Source: Okapia johnstoni (taxonomy: Eukaryota > Chordata > Mammalia > Artiodactyla > Giraffidae). From it: a stretch of 64,000 nucleotides of DNA. Below, one piece after another: positions 1 to 11,037 of this stretch (positions are counted from its first letter, which is position 1; every line of letters starts with the position of its first letter). A program made the translations under genes and the position numbers. Below the pieces are notes generated by a model. The model was given only the letters and a program-made list of their open reading frames with translations, was not told where the DNA came from and searched no databases. Location of the stretch: positions 101,313,461 through 101,377,460 of the forward strand of contig CM044307.1 in NCBI GenBank assembly GCA_024291935.2. The letters run 5' to 3'.

Positions 1-179
1 GAAAATAAATATTGAACATAAACTACATAAGAGTAAAATTTCAACTGTCTCATTATAGAAAATCTATTTCATATAAATATATCAGTTTTCAGTTAAAAAT
101 ATATTCATATGCTTAATTGAATTAAGAAACAATTTGACATGAACCTTTGGATGAATAAATACATTCTATATTTTATCAG

Positions 180-259
180 GCAAACGAGAAGAAAGGATAT
201 GCCAGAAAGTGATTATTAAGTCAATTATACGGAAACAGGACTGTATAAGTCAAAGCTCT
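180..259 (+). CDS. OTOGL: OTOGL penultimate coding exon
   Basis: The acceptor ttttatcag ends at 179 and the donor is GTAAGT at 260. The first two bases finish a split codon. The next 26 codons read [10 protein letters not shown]... to ...QDCISQSS and end on a codon boundary, matching the phase-0 start of the next exon. This is the first part of the CTCK domain and supplies two cysteines. There is no ATG, so it is visible only as a spliced exon. Confidence 0.8.
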
Positions 260-1676
260 GTAAGTGGATAAATATAATTTGTTATGTAAAGGGTTTATGT
301 CTTTCCAGAAGTATATATGTGTCAGTACTGGTAAGTTTGTAAGCAAACAAAATGCCAACACTTAAAATATTTAACTTTGAGATTATTCCTACATTCTAAT
401 ATTAAAATATTCTGTTTGCGAAGAAGTGTGAATTTATTCTTGGCATAAATAATCAACAGTTCTGAATGATAATTTCAATCCAGAGAGATGGAAATTTAAA
501 TCTAAATATACTTGACCACATATTGTCTTAAGTATGCAATTTTAATTAGCAAAAATAGTCTTATGTCTAAATTTGACCACTTTTATAAGACCTATATGAT
601 TCTGTAGTCTACTTAGTTGTGATATCAGTTCAGTTCAGTTCAGTTGCTCAGTTGTGTCCGACTCTTTGCGACCCCATGAATTGAAGCACGCCAGGCCTCT
701 CTGTCCATCACCAACTCCCGGAGTCTACCCAAACCCATGTCCATCGAGTTGGTGATGCCATCCAACCATCTCATACTCTGTCGTCCCCTTCTCCTCCCGC
801 CCCCAATCCTACCCAGCATTAGGGTCTTTGCCAATGAGTCAACTCTTCGCATGAGGTGGCCAAAGTATTGGATATAGTTGTGATATAATACAACTTAAAT
901 AGGAGTGCTGCAATTCATGGGGTCACAAAGAGTCGGACACGACTGAGTGACTGAACTGAACTGAACTGAGATAGTGATTAATACATTCCATAGATCTGTC
1001 TGGTTATGTGTGCACGTTTCATACTTTGAGTTATGTCAGATTGCCATCTTGGACAATCAATATGCTACTTTCAGTTCAGTTCAGTTGCTCAGTCATGTCC
1101 AACTCTCTGCGACCCCATGGACTGCAGCATGCCAGGCCTCCTTGTCCATCACCAACTCCTGGAGCTTATTCAAACTCATGTTCATCGAGGTGGTGATGCC
1201 ATTCAACCATCTCATCCTCTGTTGTCCCCTTCTCTTCCTGCCTTCCATCTTTCCCAGCATCAGGGTCTTTTCAAATGAGTTGGTTGTTCTCATCAGGTGG
1301 CCAAAGTATTGGAGTTTCAGCTTCAGCATCAGTCCTTCCAATGAATACTCAGGACTGATCTCCTTTAGGATGGACTGGTTGAATCTCCTTGCAGTCCAAG
1401 GGACTCTATCTTAGTGGAATCAGTATCACTCTTTTAAAAGTTTTAAGACATTTTTCTCATTGTCTCTCCTTACAGATAAATGTTGCATCTTGCGATGGAA
1501 AATGCCCATCAGCTACCATATATAACATCAATATTGAGAGCCACCTAAGATTCTGTAAGTGTTGCCGTGAAAACGGGGTGCGCAACTTGACTGTGCCACT
1601 CTATTGCTCAGGCAATGGCACTGAAGTCCTGCACACTCTCCAGGAACCTATAGACTGCACATGCCAGTGGAATTAA
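180..1676 (+). CDS. OTOGL: OTOGL 3' end: last two coding exons, C-terminal cystine knot
   Basis: Two exons (180-259 and 1476-1676) join without a frame break and encode a C-terminal cystine-knot (CTCK) domain like those ending mucins, von Willebrand factor and the otogelins. The visible pattern is Cys (RICQK), Cys (QDCIS), CDGKC, CKCC, YCSGNG and a final CTCQWN before TAA. CTCK domains pair or cap large secreted glycoproteins. Otogelin-like is a secreted component of the acellular membranes over inner-ear sensory epithelia. The OTOGL assignment comes from recognising the C-terminus and from the downstream PTPRQ-like gene, since OTOGL and PTPRQ are neighbours on the same strand in mammals. Another otogelin or mucin family member is the alternative, but less likely. 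The rest of the gene lies upstream of the window. Confidence 0.8.
614..886 (-). mobile_element. BovB LINE 3' fragment with 12-bp target duplication
   Basis: The reverse complement ends in the BovB tail (gaactgaactga repeats). The element body is 626-874. The perfect duplication tagttgtgatat flanks it at 614-625 and 875-886. It is heavily 5'-truncated and has no coding capacity. Confidence 0.85.
905..970 (+). mobile_element. BovB 3'-end fragment, plus orientation
   Basis: About 65 bp of BovB 3' terminus (gggtcacaaagagtcggaca and then actga repeats). It faces the copy at 626-874, so the two form an inverted repeat. Confidence 0.75.
1072..1408 (-). mobile_element. BovB LINE 3' fragment next to the OTOGL last exon
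   Basis: It starts with cagttcagttcagttgctcag and continues as antisense BovB 3' sequence to about 1408, roughly 67 bp upstream of the last exon. The antisense frame resembles the C-terminal part of the BovB protein, but it is only a fragment. Confidence 0.85.
1476..1676 (+). CDS. OTOGL: OTOGL last coding exon with stop codon
   Basis: The exon follows the acceptor tctccttacag and opens at a codon boundary. It encodes 66 residues from [10 protein letters not shown] to PIDCTCQWN, then TAA at 1674-1676. It contains the bulk of the CTCK signature: CxGxC, CKCC, a single Cys (LYCSG) and CTC. Confidence 0.85.
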   Translation: MNVASCDGKCPSATIYNINIESHLRFCKCCRENGVRNLTVPLYCSGNGTEVLHTLQEPIDCTCQWN

Positions 1677-2735
1677 ACTCTTGGATTCTAAGAACTCTAT
1701 GCAACATCATAAGGTCAAACGGACTTAACTTTTATCAGCTCTTTTTAAGACACCTGACAAATTTATACTGTTTAATAATAATATGTATTTTTCAGACTAT
1801 TGGATATGGCAGTTTAACACTTGCTGCAAAATCTATACAATTTCCAAGAAAAATTAGGTGTATTGATTTAGTCTATTTTACAGAATCAAGTGAACTTAAG
1901 GTGTTCAGCTGAAATTCTGTTATGTATATAATTGCAACATGAAATTATATTCTCATCTATTAGAAAGTTGTTTTGCAGGATTCTTTCAGTTTCACTCAAT
2001 TTTTATGTTTTTTTTTTAAATCTGCAATAGATATTAAAATTAAGATACTCTTATTATTAGTGTTTATTCTGGCAAATGTAATCAGCTAATAGTGACAATT
2101 TTAATTTGGATATCATAAAGAGAGGTCTGCTTAGAGACAGATCATAGAACAATAGGATTTTAGATTATTTAAATTCTGAGTGGATATTAAGGATGTAATT
2201 GCAAATTTCCCTTAGTTTGCAAGTTTATCACATAACCAGAGAAGCTGTGTGACTTGTACAAATTCATTTGGTATAATAATATAATGAATTCATGTTAACA
2301 GTTGGATTAAGTCTACATTTTTGACCTTCCAGTAATGTGTTTTTTCTTTAGAACAGTATGGTAAGGTGTGTATCACAGAACATTTTACTTTTAAAGAGCT
2401 TGCTTGCCTTTAAAAAAAGGAAAAATGCCACACGCACATATGTATATACATCCATATAATAGTTACCTGAATAATAAGGAATGGGGAAATATAGAATCAG
2501 TTGCTAAATAGAGGAGAGAGATCTTGGGTTTTTATTTTTATTTTTTACCATTAAAACTGTTTTAAAATAGGTTGTTATTACTTAATGTTTAGTTAGCTAT
2601 TTACTGTCTCATAGATGTCTGGTTTTTGAAATGTATTCAGTATTTGCCTAACTATTGAAGTTGCATGCTATTTTTCTGTTCATGTTGCTGTTTTGCCAAT
2701 GAAGGATGAAATAAAGATGTTTGAGTGTATTAATA
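1677..2735 (+). other. OTOGL: Probable OTOGL 3' UTR
   Basis: Repeat-free AT-rich sequence follows the stop codon. AATAAA at 2710-2715 is the best poly(A) signal, with cleavage expected around 2730. This end is inferred; another AATAAA is at about 3729. An old MIR follows at about 2850, which fits the transcript ending before it. Confidence 0.5.
2710..2715 (+). terminator. OTOGL: Candidate poly(A) signal AATAAA
   Basis: A canonical hexamer about 1.03 kb after the OTOGL stop, in a non-repeat context, followed by a weak GT-rich stretch (tgtttgagtgt). Its use is inferred. Confidence 0.45.
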
Positions 2736-2849
2736 ATTCTACAATGGAATGCTGTACTTTTTAAATACAGTAGATTATTGACATTTACAACAAATATATT
2801 CTGAGATTTTTACAAATCTCCCAATTCTTTGCCACTCATAGTGTATAAT

Positions 2850-2935
2850 TATTTGATTTTCTTTATCTATAAAAAGGAGAGAATTCCCCATTTAGTATGA
2901 TTGTTGTGAGGATCAAATGAAGTCAAACATCAGTG
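2850..2935 (+). repeat. MIR SINE relic
   Basis: Diverged MIR core and tail: ctttatctataaaaaggaga and gttgtgaggatcaaatga. Confidence 0.5.
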
Positions 2936-3856
2936 AGAAAATAGTAAAATTGCACTGAAAAGCAGATGTGGGAGCCTGGTGGACTAGGCTTAGCTAGGTG
3001 ATTTGGTTCTATTTCAAAAACATGCTACCCAGAAATTACAACAGGTTAGATATTTGGGGCCCTCCGAGGTTACTTAGAAATGGATTAAAGAATGAAATGA
3101 ATATTGTATCTTCAAAACCCCAGTATCTACTGTATATAAAAATTGATTTTATCTTATTTGTGCATAATAACACTTGTAAGTATTCTGTCCAAGATATTAA
3201 CATTTCAATATTCATTGACTCCTGTTGACATCTAGACTGAATCAAATGTTTTTGGTTAAAATATGTTAACACTTTGCTTAAGGGAAACTGTATGTACCTC
3301 AAATGAGGCACATAATATTGTATATTGTCTACCACGATTTCTTTATTTTCATGTTCTGTTAAATATTTACTATTATATTAAAAATACATAATTATCTTTA
3401 AACACATTTGTGGGGAAAAGGGAAACCTAATCCTAGGACTTCATAAACATTCTAAATACAACAAACATATATTGAGGACCTCTAGGTGCCAGGCACTGTT
3501 CTAAGCTCTGAGGATATGGGCAATATAAATAGACACAGTGCTTACCCTCCTGTCACTTACAGTCTAGTGAGAAAGTAGGTATTGGATAAATAAGCACGCC
3601 TGTGGAGAAAGTCCATGAAGGAGAACCCAGAATTCTTTGGAATGTAGTTCAAGGTGGCCATCAAATCAGCAGAGGGATTACAAATAGACTTTACATAAAT
3701 GGTTCTGGGACAACTGGATAGTAATCTGAATAAAGAGATGTTAAGTCAGGGTCGATGCAATCTGAGATATGAACTTCTCCATGAAGAACAATATATTTTT
3801 TGACTTTTGAACTATATCTGTATCATATATTCCTCATATTTAAATTAGTTATAAGT
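2936..3856. other. Intergenic DNA with a possible L2 relic
   Basis: No gene is visible. About 3460-3570 resembles the common L2 segment (attgaggacctctaggtgcc, aggcactgttctaagctctg). The rest is AT-rich and unassigned. Confidence 0.45.
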
Positions 3857-4970
3857 ATAAAGGATCTTTTATTGACTATGCCAAAGGCTTTGACTGTGTG
3901 GATCATAATAAACTCTGGAAAATTCTGAAAGAGATGGGAACACCAGACCACCTGACCTGCCTCTTGAGAAACCTATATGCAAGTCAGGAAGCAACAGTTA
4001 GAACTGGACATGGAATAGCAGACTGGTTCCAAATAGGAAAAGGAGTACGTCAAGGCTGTATATTATCATCCTGCTTATTGAACTTATATGCAGAGTACAT
4101 CATGAGAAACTCTGGGCTGGAGGAAGCACAAGCTGGAATCAAGATTTCTGGGAGAAATATCAATAACCTCAGATATGCAGATGACACCACCCTTATGGCA
4201 GAAAGTGAAGAGGAACTAAAAAGCCTTTTGATGAAAGTAAAAGAGGAGAGTGAAAAAGTTGGCTTAAAGCTCAACATTCAGAAAACTAAGATCATGGCAT
4301 CTGGTCCCATCACTTCATGGCAAATAGATGGGGAAACAGTGGAAACAGTGTCAGACTTTATTTTGGGGGGCTCCAAAATTACTGCAGATGGTGACTGCAG
4401 CCATGAAATTAAAAGACACTTACTCCTTGGAAGGAAAGTTATGACCAACCTAGACAGCATATTAAAAAGCAGAGACATTATTTTGCTAACAAAGGTCCTT
4501 CTAGTCAAGGCTATGGTTTTTCCAGTAGTCATGTATGGATGTGAGAGTTGGACTGTGAAGAAAGCTGAGTGCTGAAGAATTGATGCTTTTGAACTGTGGT
4601 GTTGGAGAAGACTCTTGAGAGTCCCTTGGACTGCAAGGAGATCCAACCAATCCATCCTAAAGGAGATCAGTCCTGGGTGTTCATTGGAAGGACTAATGTT
4701 GAAGCTGAAGCTCCAATACTTTGGCCACCTCATACGAAGAATTGACTCACTGGAAAAGACCCTGATGCTGGGAAGGATTAGGGGCAGGAGGAGAAGGGGA
4801 CGACAGAGGATGAGATAGTTGGATGGCATCACTGACTCGATGGACATGAGTCTGAGTAAACTCTGGGAGTTGGTGATCGACAGGGAGGCCTGGCGTGCTG
4901 CGATTCATGGGGTCACAAAGAGTTGGACACAACTGCGCAACTGAACTGAACTGAACTGATAAAGGATCTT
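3857..4970 (+). mobile_element. BovB (RTE) LINE, 5'-truncated, with 12-bp target duplication
   Basis: Body 3869-4958, flanked by the perfect duplication ataaaggatctt (3857-3868 and 4959-4970), ending in actga repeats. A frame at 3898-4575 encodes 225 residues of the C-terminal half of the reverse transcriptase, including LRYADDTT and GVRQGCILSS. The downstream part is out of frame or stopped. It lacks the N-terminal endonuclease and is not an autonomous element. Confidence 0.9.
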
Positions 4971-5187
4971 AGAAAAGAACAGTCAGGAAAAGAGACTGAG
5001 AAAGAATAGTCATAGAGTTTGGAGTTAAGCCCAGATCCTCAGTGAAGCAGTCACAGAATCCAAGGAAATAGAAGGTTGTACAAAGGATTGGAGTTATGAT
5101 CTGTCAAATGTTGATGAAGAGTCATTTGATTTATAGAAATGGAATTCATTTGTGTTTCTTACTACGAACAAAAGCCAAAATGAAGTG

Positions 5188-5552
5188 GTGTCTTAGTTTG
5201 GGCTGGTATAATAAAATAGCATAAACTGAACAACTTAAAAACAACAGACATTTATTTCTTACAGTTCTAGAGGCTGGGAAGTCCAAGATCAACCTGCCAG
5301 CAGATTTGGCATCTGGTAATGGTCTGCTTCTCGGTTTAAAGACAGCAGTCTTCTTGCTGTATCCTTTCATGACAGAAGGGTGAAAGGGCTTTCTGGTCTC
5401 TTATAAAAGGACATGAATCCCATTCTTGGGGGCTCCACTATCATGTTCCATTCACTGCCCAAAGGGCTCACCTTCTAATACCATCATGTGAAAGGTTAGT
5501 ATTTCAACATATGAATTTTGAGGGAACGTAAACGTTCAGCCCATTGCAATTG
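5188..5552 (-). mobile_element. MST-type ERVL-MaLR LTR relic (antisense)
   Basis: An antisense match to MaLR LTR consensus as I know it: aacagacatttatttcttac, agttctagaggctgggaagt, atcccattcttgggggctcc, tttcaacatatgaattttga. The subfamily is uncertain. Confidence 0.6.
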
Positions 5553-5570
5553 AGTTGAAAGGTGATGAGC

Positions 5571-5870
5571 AGATGATTAATTCGGAGAAGGCAATGGCAC
5601 CCCACTCCAGTACTCTTGCCTGGAAAATCCCATGGACGGAGGAGCCTGGTAGCCTGCAGTTCATGGGGTCGCTAAGAGTCGGACACGACTGAGCGACTTC
5701 ACTTTCACTTTTCACTTTCATGCATTGGAGGAGGAAATGGCAATCCACTCCAGTGTTCTTGCCTGGAGAATCCCAGGGACGGCGGAGCCTGGTGGCCTGC
5801 TGTCTATGGGGTAGTACAGAGTCGGACACGACTGAAGCGACTTAGCAGCCGCAGCAGCAGATGATTAATT
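5571..5870 (+). mobile_element. BOV-A2 SINE with 12-bp target duplication
   Basis: Two tandem Bov-A units joined by an acttcactttcacttttcac linker, ending in a cagcagcag tail. Body 5583-5858. The duplication agatgattaatt is at 5571-5582 and 5859-5870. BOV-A2 is a bovid-type SINE. Confidence 0.9.
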
Positions 5871-6756
5871 GGACTCAGTATGTGCACTGTTCCTGATGTA
5901 CTCATGCCTAGATTCGGTCAGATACATGTTTATGTTTCTGCAGCTGCTGGCGCTAAACCCGCTCCCATCTCCATGGTAGTTTCTCCTCCCAGACAGCCTG
6001 AGGCACCTAGGCAGGAACAGTACAGCACATGTGCCATGGGCCCAGACTCACCCATCCACCTCCTTGTCTTATTCCGACCACTGTCTCAGTCTCCTGGGGA
6101 GAAAGGACTGCATCCTTCCCCCACGCTTGCCATGGGGATCTGGTTTCTCCCACCACTTATGAACCTGGAAGAAGCACTGTGCCCCCTGATCACCCTGAGG
6201 AACTGAGAAATGCAGCCTGAAAAAAAAGGATGAATTCATACTCTGTGGGATAAACTTTGAACAATGAAGGACAGGTCCAGAAACCAGCAGGTAAACTGCT
6301 CACTGTCACTCCTCATCTTCAATGACTATCCCAAGATGTGTGGTTCCATTTGGCCTTTCCAGATATATCTGTGTTTTTTGTAAGCAGTGGCCTGCTCTGT
6401 AACAATTGAACTTGTATTAGCTTTTGTTCTTTTTCTGTCTCACTCTCCTCAAACCAGTTCCTTGAAGAGTCTTCTTCACCACAGTAAATAACAACTGTCA
6501 AACAGCTGTCAAACTACATTAATACTACAAGCTGTGATTTATAGCTCTTTAAATCAACAGCATTTGATTTACTATCATGTTGGAAAGAAGAAGAGTAAAT
6601 AATAAACTCTTGTATTGTTTATAGGAAAAAAATAACAAAACATGCATATGAATAATTTCTATTGTTATTTTGCTGGTGTTTCTCCCTGCCTCTCCTGATC
6701 TGATATTAAATTAAGCATAATTTTTAATTTCTTTAAGGATTTTTAGTGAAAGAAAT
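5871..6756. other. Intergenic DNA, nothing recognised
   Basis: It includes a modestly GC-richer patch at 5940-6230 with overlapping short open frames but no splice or domain support. I see no gene. Confidence 0.4.
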
Positions 6757-7325
6757 ATTGAGAAAAAAGAACAAAGCTGGAGTTAGCATTCTGCCTTACT
6801 TCAGACTACACTACAAAACGGTAATTAAAATACGGTAATTAAAATAATATGGTGTTGGCACAAAAACAGATACATGTATCAGAATAGGGAGCCCAGAATT
6901 AAACCCACCACCTATGGTCAATTAATTTATGACAAAGGAGGCATTAAGATACAATGGAGAAAAGACAGTCTATTCAATCAATTGTACTGGGAAAATTGGA
7001 CAGCTACGTGTAAAAGAATAAAATTAGAACATTTTCACACAGCATGCACAAAAATAAACAAAATAGATTAAAGATCTAAATGGAAGATCAGAAACCATAA
7101 AACCAAACCCATCAGAATGACTATCATCAGGAAGTCTACAAATGAGACATGTTGGGAAAGGTGTGGAGAAAAGGAACCCTAGTACATTGCTGGTGGGAAT
7201 GTAAATTGGTGCAACCACTATGGAAAACAAGATGAAAATTCCTCAAGAAACTAAAAGTAGAACTACCATATGAACTAGCAATGCCACTGTTGGCTATACA
7301 TCCTAAGAAAACAAAAAGACACCAG
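6757..7325 (+). mobile_element. Old L1 LINE, 5' portion of a split copy
   Basis: Diverged L1 ORF2 and 3' sequence (accctagtacattgctggtg, caaccactatggaaaacaag). It stops where a younger L1 begins and resumes at about 8336. Confidence 0.7.
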
Positions 7326-8335
7326 AAAAATAAACAACTCAATCAAAAAGTGGGCAAAAGGACTAAACAGACATTTCTCCAAAGAAGACATACAGATGGC
7401 TAATAAACACATGAAAAGATGCTCAACATCACTCATTGTTAGAGAAATGCAAATCAAAACCACAATGAGATATCATCTCACACTGGTCAGAATGGCCACA
7501 ATCAAAAAGTCTACAAACAGTAAATGCTGGAGAGGGTGTGGAGGAAAGAGAATCATCTTACACTGTTGGTGGGAATGCAAACTGGTACAGCCACTATGGA
7601 GAACCGTGTGGAGATTCCTTTAAAAACTGGAACTAGAACTGCCATACAAACCAGCAATCCCACTGCTGTTTATACACATGGAGGAAACCAGAATTGAAAG
7701 AGACACATGTACCCCAATATTCATTGCAGCGCTGTTTACAATAGCTAGGACATGGAAGCAACCTAGATGTCCACCGGCAGATGAATGGATAAGGAAGTTG
7801 TGGTACATATACACAGTGGAATATTACTCGGCTATAAAAAGGAACACATTTGAGTCAGTTCTAATGAGGTGGATGAAACTGGAGCCTATTATAAAGAGTG
7901 AAGTAAGTCAGAAAGAGAAACACCAATACAGTATATTAATGCATATATATATATGTATATATATATGTATGGAATTTAGAAAGACAGTAATGACAATCCT
8001 ATATGCAAAGCAGCAAAAGAGACACAGATGTAAAAACAGACTTTTGAACTTTGTAGGAGAAGGTGAGGGTGGGATGATTTGAGAGAATAGCATTGAAACA
8101 TGTATATTACCATATGTAAAACAGATGACCAATGCAAGTTCAATGCATGAAGCAGGGCACTCAAAGTTGCTGCTCTGGGACAACCCAGAGGGATGGGATG
8201 TGGTGGGAGGTGGAAGGGGGCTTCCAGATGGGGTACACATGTGCACCCATGGCTGATTCATGTTGATGTATGGCAAAAATCATCACGATATTGTAATTAT
8301 CTTCCAATTAAAATAAACTAGTTAATTAAAAGAAA
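7326..8335 (+). mobile_element. Younger ruminant L1 3' end inserted into the old L1
   Basis: Starts in ORF2 (aataaacaactcaatcaaaa) and repeats the segment already seen in the old copy (cactgttggtgggaatgcaa, agccactatggagaaccgtg). It runs through the 3' UTR (ggtacacatgtgcacccatg, gctgattcatgttgatgtat). ORF2 frames are short and broken. Confidence 0.8.
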
Positions 8336-9095
8336 ATGAAAACACAAGTTTGAAAACATACGTGCATTCCAATGTTCAAAGCAGTATTATTTATAATTGC
8401 CAAGTTATGGGAACAATCTGTTTCCATCAACAGGTGAATAGATAAAGAAGATATGATATATACATGAAATGGAATATTGTTGTTGTTGTTGTTGTTTAGT
8501 CACGCAGTCATGTCCAACTCTCTTGCGACCCCATGGACTGTAGCTTGCCAGGCTCCTCTGTCCATAAGATTTCCCAGGCAAGAATGCTGAAGTGGGTTGC
8601 CATTTCCTTCTCCAGGGGATCTTCCTGACCCAGGAATCAAACTTGAGTCTCCTGCATTGCAGGTGGGATTCTTTACCACTCAGCTACTTGGGAATCCCAC
8701 AATGAAATATTACTCAACCATATGAAATTCTGCCATTTGCAACAATGTGAATGGACCTGGATGGTATTATGCTTATTAAATGTTGGACAGAGAAACACAA
8801 ACACTATATATTATCGCTTATAGGTGGAATCTAAAGAATAAAAGAAATGAACAAAGATAACAAAACAGAGACAGACTCGTGGATATAGAAATCAAACTAG
8901 CAGTTACCAGTGAGGAAAGGAGAAGAGTGAGGAAAAAGATAATGGTAGGGGTAAAGAGGTACAGACTACTATGTATAAAATAAATAAGAAACAGGATGTA
9001 ATATGCAGCACGGGGAATATACCCAATATTTTATAATAAAACTTTAAATGGGAGTTTAAACTATAAAAATATTGAATCACTGTGATATACACCTG
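8336..9095 (+). mobile_element. Old L1 LINE, 3' portion of the split copy
   Basis: Continues the old L1 after the nested insertion (gcattccaatgttcaaagca, tggatggtattatgcttatt) and is itself split by a SINE at 8479-8700. Confidence 0.65.
8479..8700 (-). mobile_element. Bov-tA SINE (antisense)
   Basis: (TTG)n then agtcatgtccaactctcttg, aggggatcttcctgacccag and the tRNA-like head (gcaggtgggattctttacca) in antisense. Inserted into the old L1. Confidence 0.85.
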
Positions 9096-9100
9096 AAACT

Positions 9101-11037
9101 CATATCAGTTCAGTTCAGTTGCTCAGTTGTGTCCAGCTCTTTGCGACCCCATGGACTGCAGCATGCCAGGCTTCCCTTTCCATCACCAATGCCCAGAGCT
9201 TGCTCAAACTCATGTCCATCGAGTTGGTGATGCCATCCAATTGTCTCATCCTCTGTCGTCCCCTTCTCCTCCCGCATTTGTTCTTTCCAAGCATCAGAGT
9301 CTTTTCCAAGGAGTCAGTTCTTCTCATCAGGTGGCCAAAGTATTGGAGCTTCAGCTTCAGCATCAGTCCTTCCAATGAAAACTCAGGACTGATTTCCTTT
9401 AGGATTGACTAGTTGGATCTCCTTGCAGTCCAAGGGACCCTGAAGAGTCTTCTCCAACACCACAGTTCAAAAGCATCAGTCTTCAGTGCTCAGCTTTCCT
9501 AATAGTCCAGCTCTCACATCCATACATGACTACTGTAAAAACCATAGCTTTGATTAGACCGACCTTTGTTGGCAAAGTAATGTCTCTGCTTTTTAATATG
9601 CTGTCTAGATTGGTCAAAACTTTTCTTCCAAGAAGCAAGCATCTTTTAATTTCATGGCTGCAGTTACCATCTGCAGTGATTTTGGAGCCCCCCAAAATAG
9701 CCTGTCACTGTTTCCACTGTTTCCCCATCTATTTGCCATGAAGTGATGGGACCGGATGCCATGATCTTAGTTTTCTGAATGTTGAGTTTTAAGCCAGCTT
9801 TTTCACTCTCCTCTTTCACTTTTATCAACAGGCTTTTTAGTTCTTCTTTGCTTTCTGCTGTAAGGGTGGTGTCATTCACATATCTGAGGTTATTGATATT
9901 TCTCTCACCAATCTTGATTCCAGCTTGTGTTTATCCAGCCCAGCATTTTGCATGATGTACTCTGCAAAGAATTTAAATAAGGAGAGTGACAACATACAGC
10001 CTTGATGTACTCCTTTCCCAATTTGGAACCAATCTGTTGTACCATGTACGGTTCTAACTGTTGCTTCTTGACCTGCGCAAAGATTTCTTAGGAGGCAGGT
10101 AAGGTGGTCTTGTATTCCCATCTCTTGAAGAATTTTCCACAGTTTGTTGTGATCCACGCAGTTGAAGGCTTTGGCATAGTCAATAAAGCAGAAGTAGATG
10201 TTTTTCTGGAACCCTCTTGCTTTTTCAATGATCCTTTGGATATTGGCAATTTGATCTCTGGTTCCTTTGCCTTTTCTAAATATAGCTTGAATATTTGGAA
10301 TTTCATGATTCATGTACTGTTGAAGACTGGCTTGGAGAATTTTGAGCACTACTTTGCTAGTGTGTGGAACGAGTGCAATTGTGCAATAGTTTGAACAGTC
10401 TTTGGCATTGCCTTTTTTTGGGATTGGAATGAAAGCTATTCTTTTCCAGTCCTGTGGCCACTGCTGAGTTTTCCAAATTTGCTGACATATTGAGTGCAGC
10501 ACTTTCACAGCATCATCTTTTAGGATTTGAAATTGCTCAGCTGGAATTCCATCAACTCCATTAGCTTTATTTGTAGTGATGCTTCCTAAGGCCCACTTGA
10601 CTTCACATTCCAGGATGTCTGGCTCTAGGTGAGTGATCACACCATTGTGGTTATCTGGGTCATGAAGATTTTTTTGTACAGTTCTTCTGTATATTCTTGC
10701 TGCCTCTTCTTACTATCTCCTGCTTTTGTCAGGTCCATATCGTTTGTGTCCTTTATTGAGCCCATTGTTGCAAGAAATATTCCCTTGGCATCTCTAATTT
10801 TCTTGAAGAGATCTCTAGTCTTTCCCATTCTGTTGTTTTCCTCTATTTCTTTGCACTGATCACTGAGGAAGGCTTTTTTATCTCTCCTTGTGATTCTTTG
10901 AAACTCTGAGGTCAAATGGGTGTATCTTTCCTTTTCTCCTTTGCCTTTGGCTTCTCTTCTTTTCTGAGCTATTTGTAAGGCCTTCTCTGACCATCATTTT
11001 GCTTTTTGCATTTCTTTCTCTTAGGAATGGACTTGAT
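9101..11037 (-). mobile_element. BovB LINE, about 1.9 kb, dead reverse transcriptase
   Basis: The longest BovB in the window. The antisense frame at 9876-10640 gives 254 residues of reverse transcriptase: PIPKKGNAKDCSNY, the FIDYAKAFNCVDHNK A-motif region and QGCMLSLSLF. The frame then breaks, and the catalytic YADD reads YVND after the frameshift at about 9876. A further upstream piece at 10637-10915 is in another frame. It has no intact endonuclease and is non-functional. Confidence 0.88.

Larger units (their letters stand above)
260..1475 (+). other. OTOGL: Last intron of OTOGL
   Basis: A 1,216-nt intron with GTAAGT and TTACAG ends. It holds three BovB 3'-end fragments and otherwise AT-rich sequence in which I see nothing. 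The pyrimidine tract just before the acceptor (ttttctcattgtctctcctt) is intact. Confidence 0.75.

Noticed and set aside
3898..4575. 225-residue open frame with YADD
   Set aside because: It is the reverse-transcriptase remnant of a 5'-truncated BovB with a target duplication, not a host gene.
5880..6206. Overlapping short open frames in a GC-richer intergenic patch
   Set aside because: No domain, splice sites or known similarity; not reported as a gene.
9876..10640. 254-residue minus-strand open frame
   Set aside because: BovB reverse transcriptase, frameshifted and with a mutated active site. Kept only as part of the LINE.
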